A stretch of DNA of 5,987 nucleotides. Source: Gemmatimonadales bacterium. Lineage in GTDB: Bacteria; Gemmatimonadota; Gemmatimonadetes; Palauibacterales; Palauibacteraceae. How positions within the stretch are numbered: the stretch's first letter is position 1; every line of letters begins with the position of its first letter. The notes below the pieces were generated by a model. It saw only the letters and a list, made by a program, of their open reading frames with translations, ran no database searches and was not told the origin of the DNA. The stretch lies in assembly GCA_030636765.1 (NCBI GenBank), contig DAOVWI010000136.1, positions 1 through 5,987 of the forward strand, read 5' to 3'. The position numbers and the translations under genes were made by a program. This document shows, piece by piece, positions 5,472 through 5,987 of the stretch.

Positions 5472-5987
5472 CTGCAAATCGCCTTCATCAACTCCTGGCC
5501 CCTCGACCCGCGCATCGGCAGTGGATCCGCGGCGGCGATCGACGGCCTGGCACGGGGGTTGGAGGGACACGGCCACCACATTCGACAAGTGGGTCGGTCG
5601 CCTTCTCTCAGAGCGGATGCCTGGAGTCGCCTCCGGTACAATCTGCGGGTGGCGCACTCCGCGGGATCCGCGGTCTCGGACGCAGACCTCGTGCTCGGCT
5701 TCGACATGGACGGGTTCGCCCTGCGGAGGCCGGCGGCTCGTTATGTCGTTTGCCTGAAGGGCGTGATGGCCGACGAGCTGCGCTTCGAGCGCGGGTGGCC
5801 TCACCTTCGCTTTCGAGCTCTTTCTCTCCTCGAGGGCGCGAACGCGCGCCGGGCAGACGTCGTGATCGCCACAAGCCAGTACAGCCGCTCGCTGGCGATC
5901 GACGCCTACGGCCTCGCCCCCGAGCGCGTGAGGGTCGTGCCGGAAGGGATCGATCTGGATGCCGCCTGGAGGGCCTCGGGCAACGGA
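5472..5987 (+). CDS. GT4-type glycosyltransferase, N-terminal part, cut by the right edge
   Basis: An open frame of 172 codons runs to the window end with no stop. It starts (M)QIAFINSWPLDPRIGSGSAA, a typical first beta strand and Gly-rich loop of the GT-B glycosyltransferase fold. Near residues 127-140 is RADVVIATSQYSRS, and near 153-162 VRVVPEGIDL, the classic linker into the nucleotide-sugar-binding C-terminal domain. That second domain, with the E-x7-E motif, is outside the window. Such enzymes transfer a sugar from an activated donor to a glycan, lipid or small molecule; donor and acceptor cannot be told. No in-frame ATG, GTG or TTG lies between 5400 and 5580. The first GTG (near 5587) would remove the N-terminal strand. 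CTG 5472, placed 8 nt after AGGAG, is therefore the best start. A sequencing error or natural mutation of an ATG is possible. It lies 11 bp after the dehydratase. Confidence 0.88.
   Translation, partial: MQIAFINSWPLDPRIGSGSAAAIDGLARGLEGHGHHIRQVGRSPSLRADAWSRLRYNLRVAHSAGSAVSDADLVLGFDMDGFALRRPAARYVVCLKGVMADELRFERGWPHLRFRALSLLEGANARRADVVIATSQYSRSLAIDAYGLAPERVRVVPEGIDLDAAWRASGNG

Noticed and set aside
5521..5757. Plus-strand open frame of 78 codons near the right end
   Set aside because: It overlaps the glycosyltransferase frame, which reads as a coherent GT-B protein through the same stretch.
5256..5804. Minus-strand open frame of 182 codons
   Set aside because: Antisense to the dehydratase and glycosyltransferase, with no motif or ribosome binding site.

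Overview
The window is GC-rich (roughly two-thirds G+C by eye) and tightly packed bacterial DNA. All supportable genes are on the + strand, most with short gaps and clear Shine-Dalgarno sites. Nothing pins down the taxon. High GC, a class IV-type deacetylase, a LemA/DUF2207 pair and this form of pterin dehydratase would fit a soil- or sediment-type lineage such as Actinobacteria, Gemmatimonadota, Acidobacteriota or a related uncultured group; this is inference only. No mobile element, CRISPR array, tRNA or rRNA was recognised.

Layout. (1) Positions 1-2057: the C-terminal two-thirds of an acetolactate-synthase-like ThDP enzyme, cut by the left edge, followed 39 bp later by an HDAC11-like zinc deacetylase. 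They are probably co-transcribed. (2) Positions 2058-2180: the only substantial intergenic gap. It holds an AT-rich candidate promoter and two near-identical 16-17 bp direct repeats 22 bp apart. (3) Positions 2181-4530: a membrane-anchored LemA protein and a multi-pass DUF2207 (YciQ-like) protein with a glycine-rich tail. Their frames probably overlap by 53 bp. (4) Positions 4531-5460: a BCP/AhpE-type peroxiredoxin and a pterin-4a-carbinolamine dehydratase, each with a strong ribosome binding site. (5) Positions 5472-5987: the N-terminal 172 codons of a GT4-type glycosyltransferase running off the right edge. It has no ATG, GTG or TTG start and appears to begin at CTG.

How the genes may work together. 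LemA and DUF2207 are a recurrent pair and probably form one cell-envelope module. The ThDP enzyme and deacetylase form a second likely unit. Peroxiredoxin and dehydratase look like small housekeeping or stress genes downstream. I see no clearly new multi-gene system. The best leads are the direct repeats placed over a possible promoter, the CTG-started glycosyltransferase, and the ThDP enzyme/deacetylase pairing.
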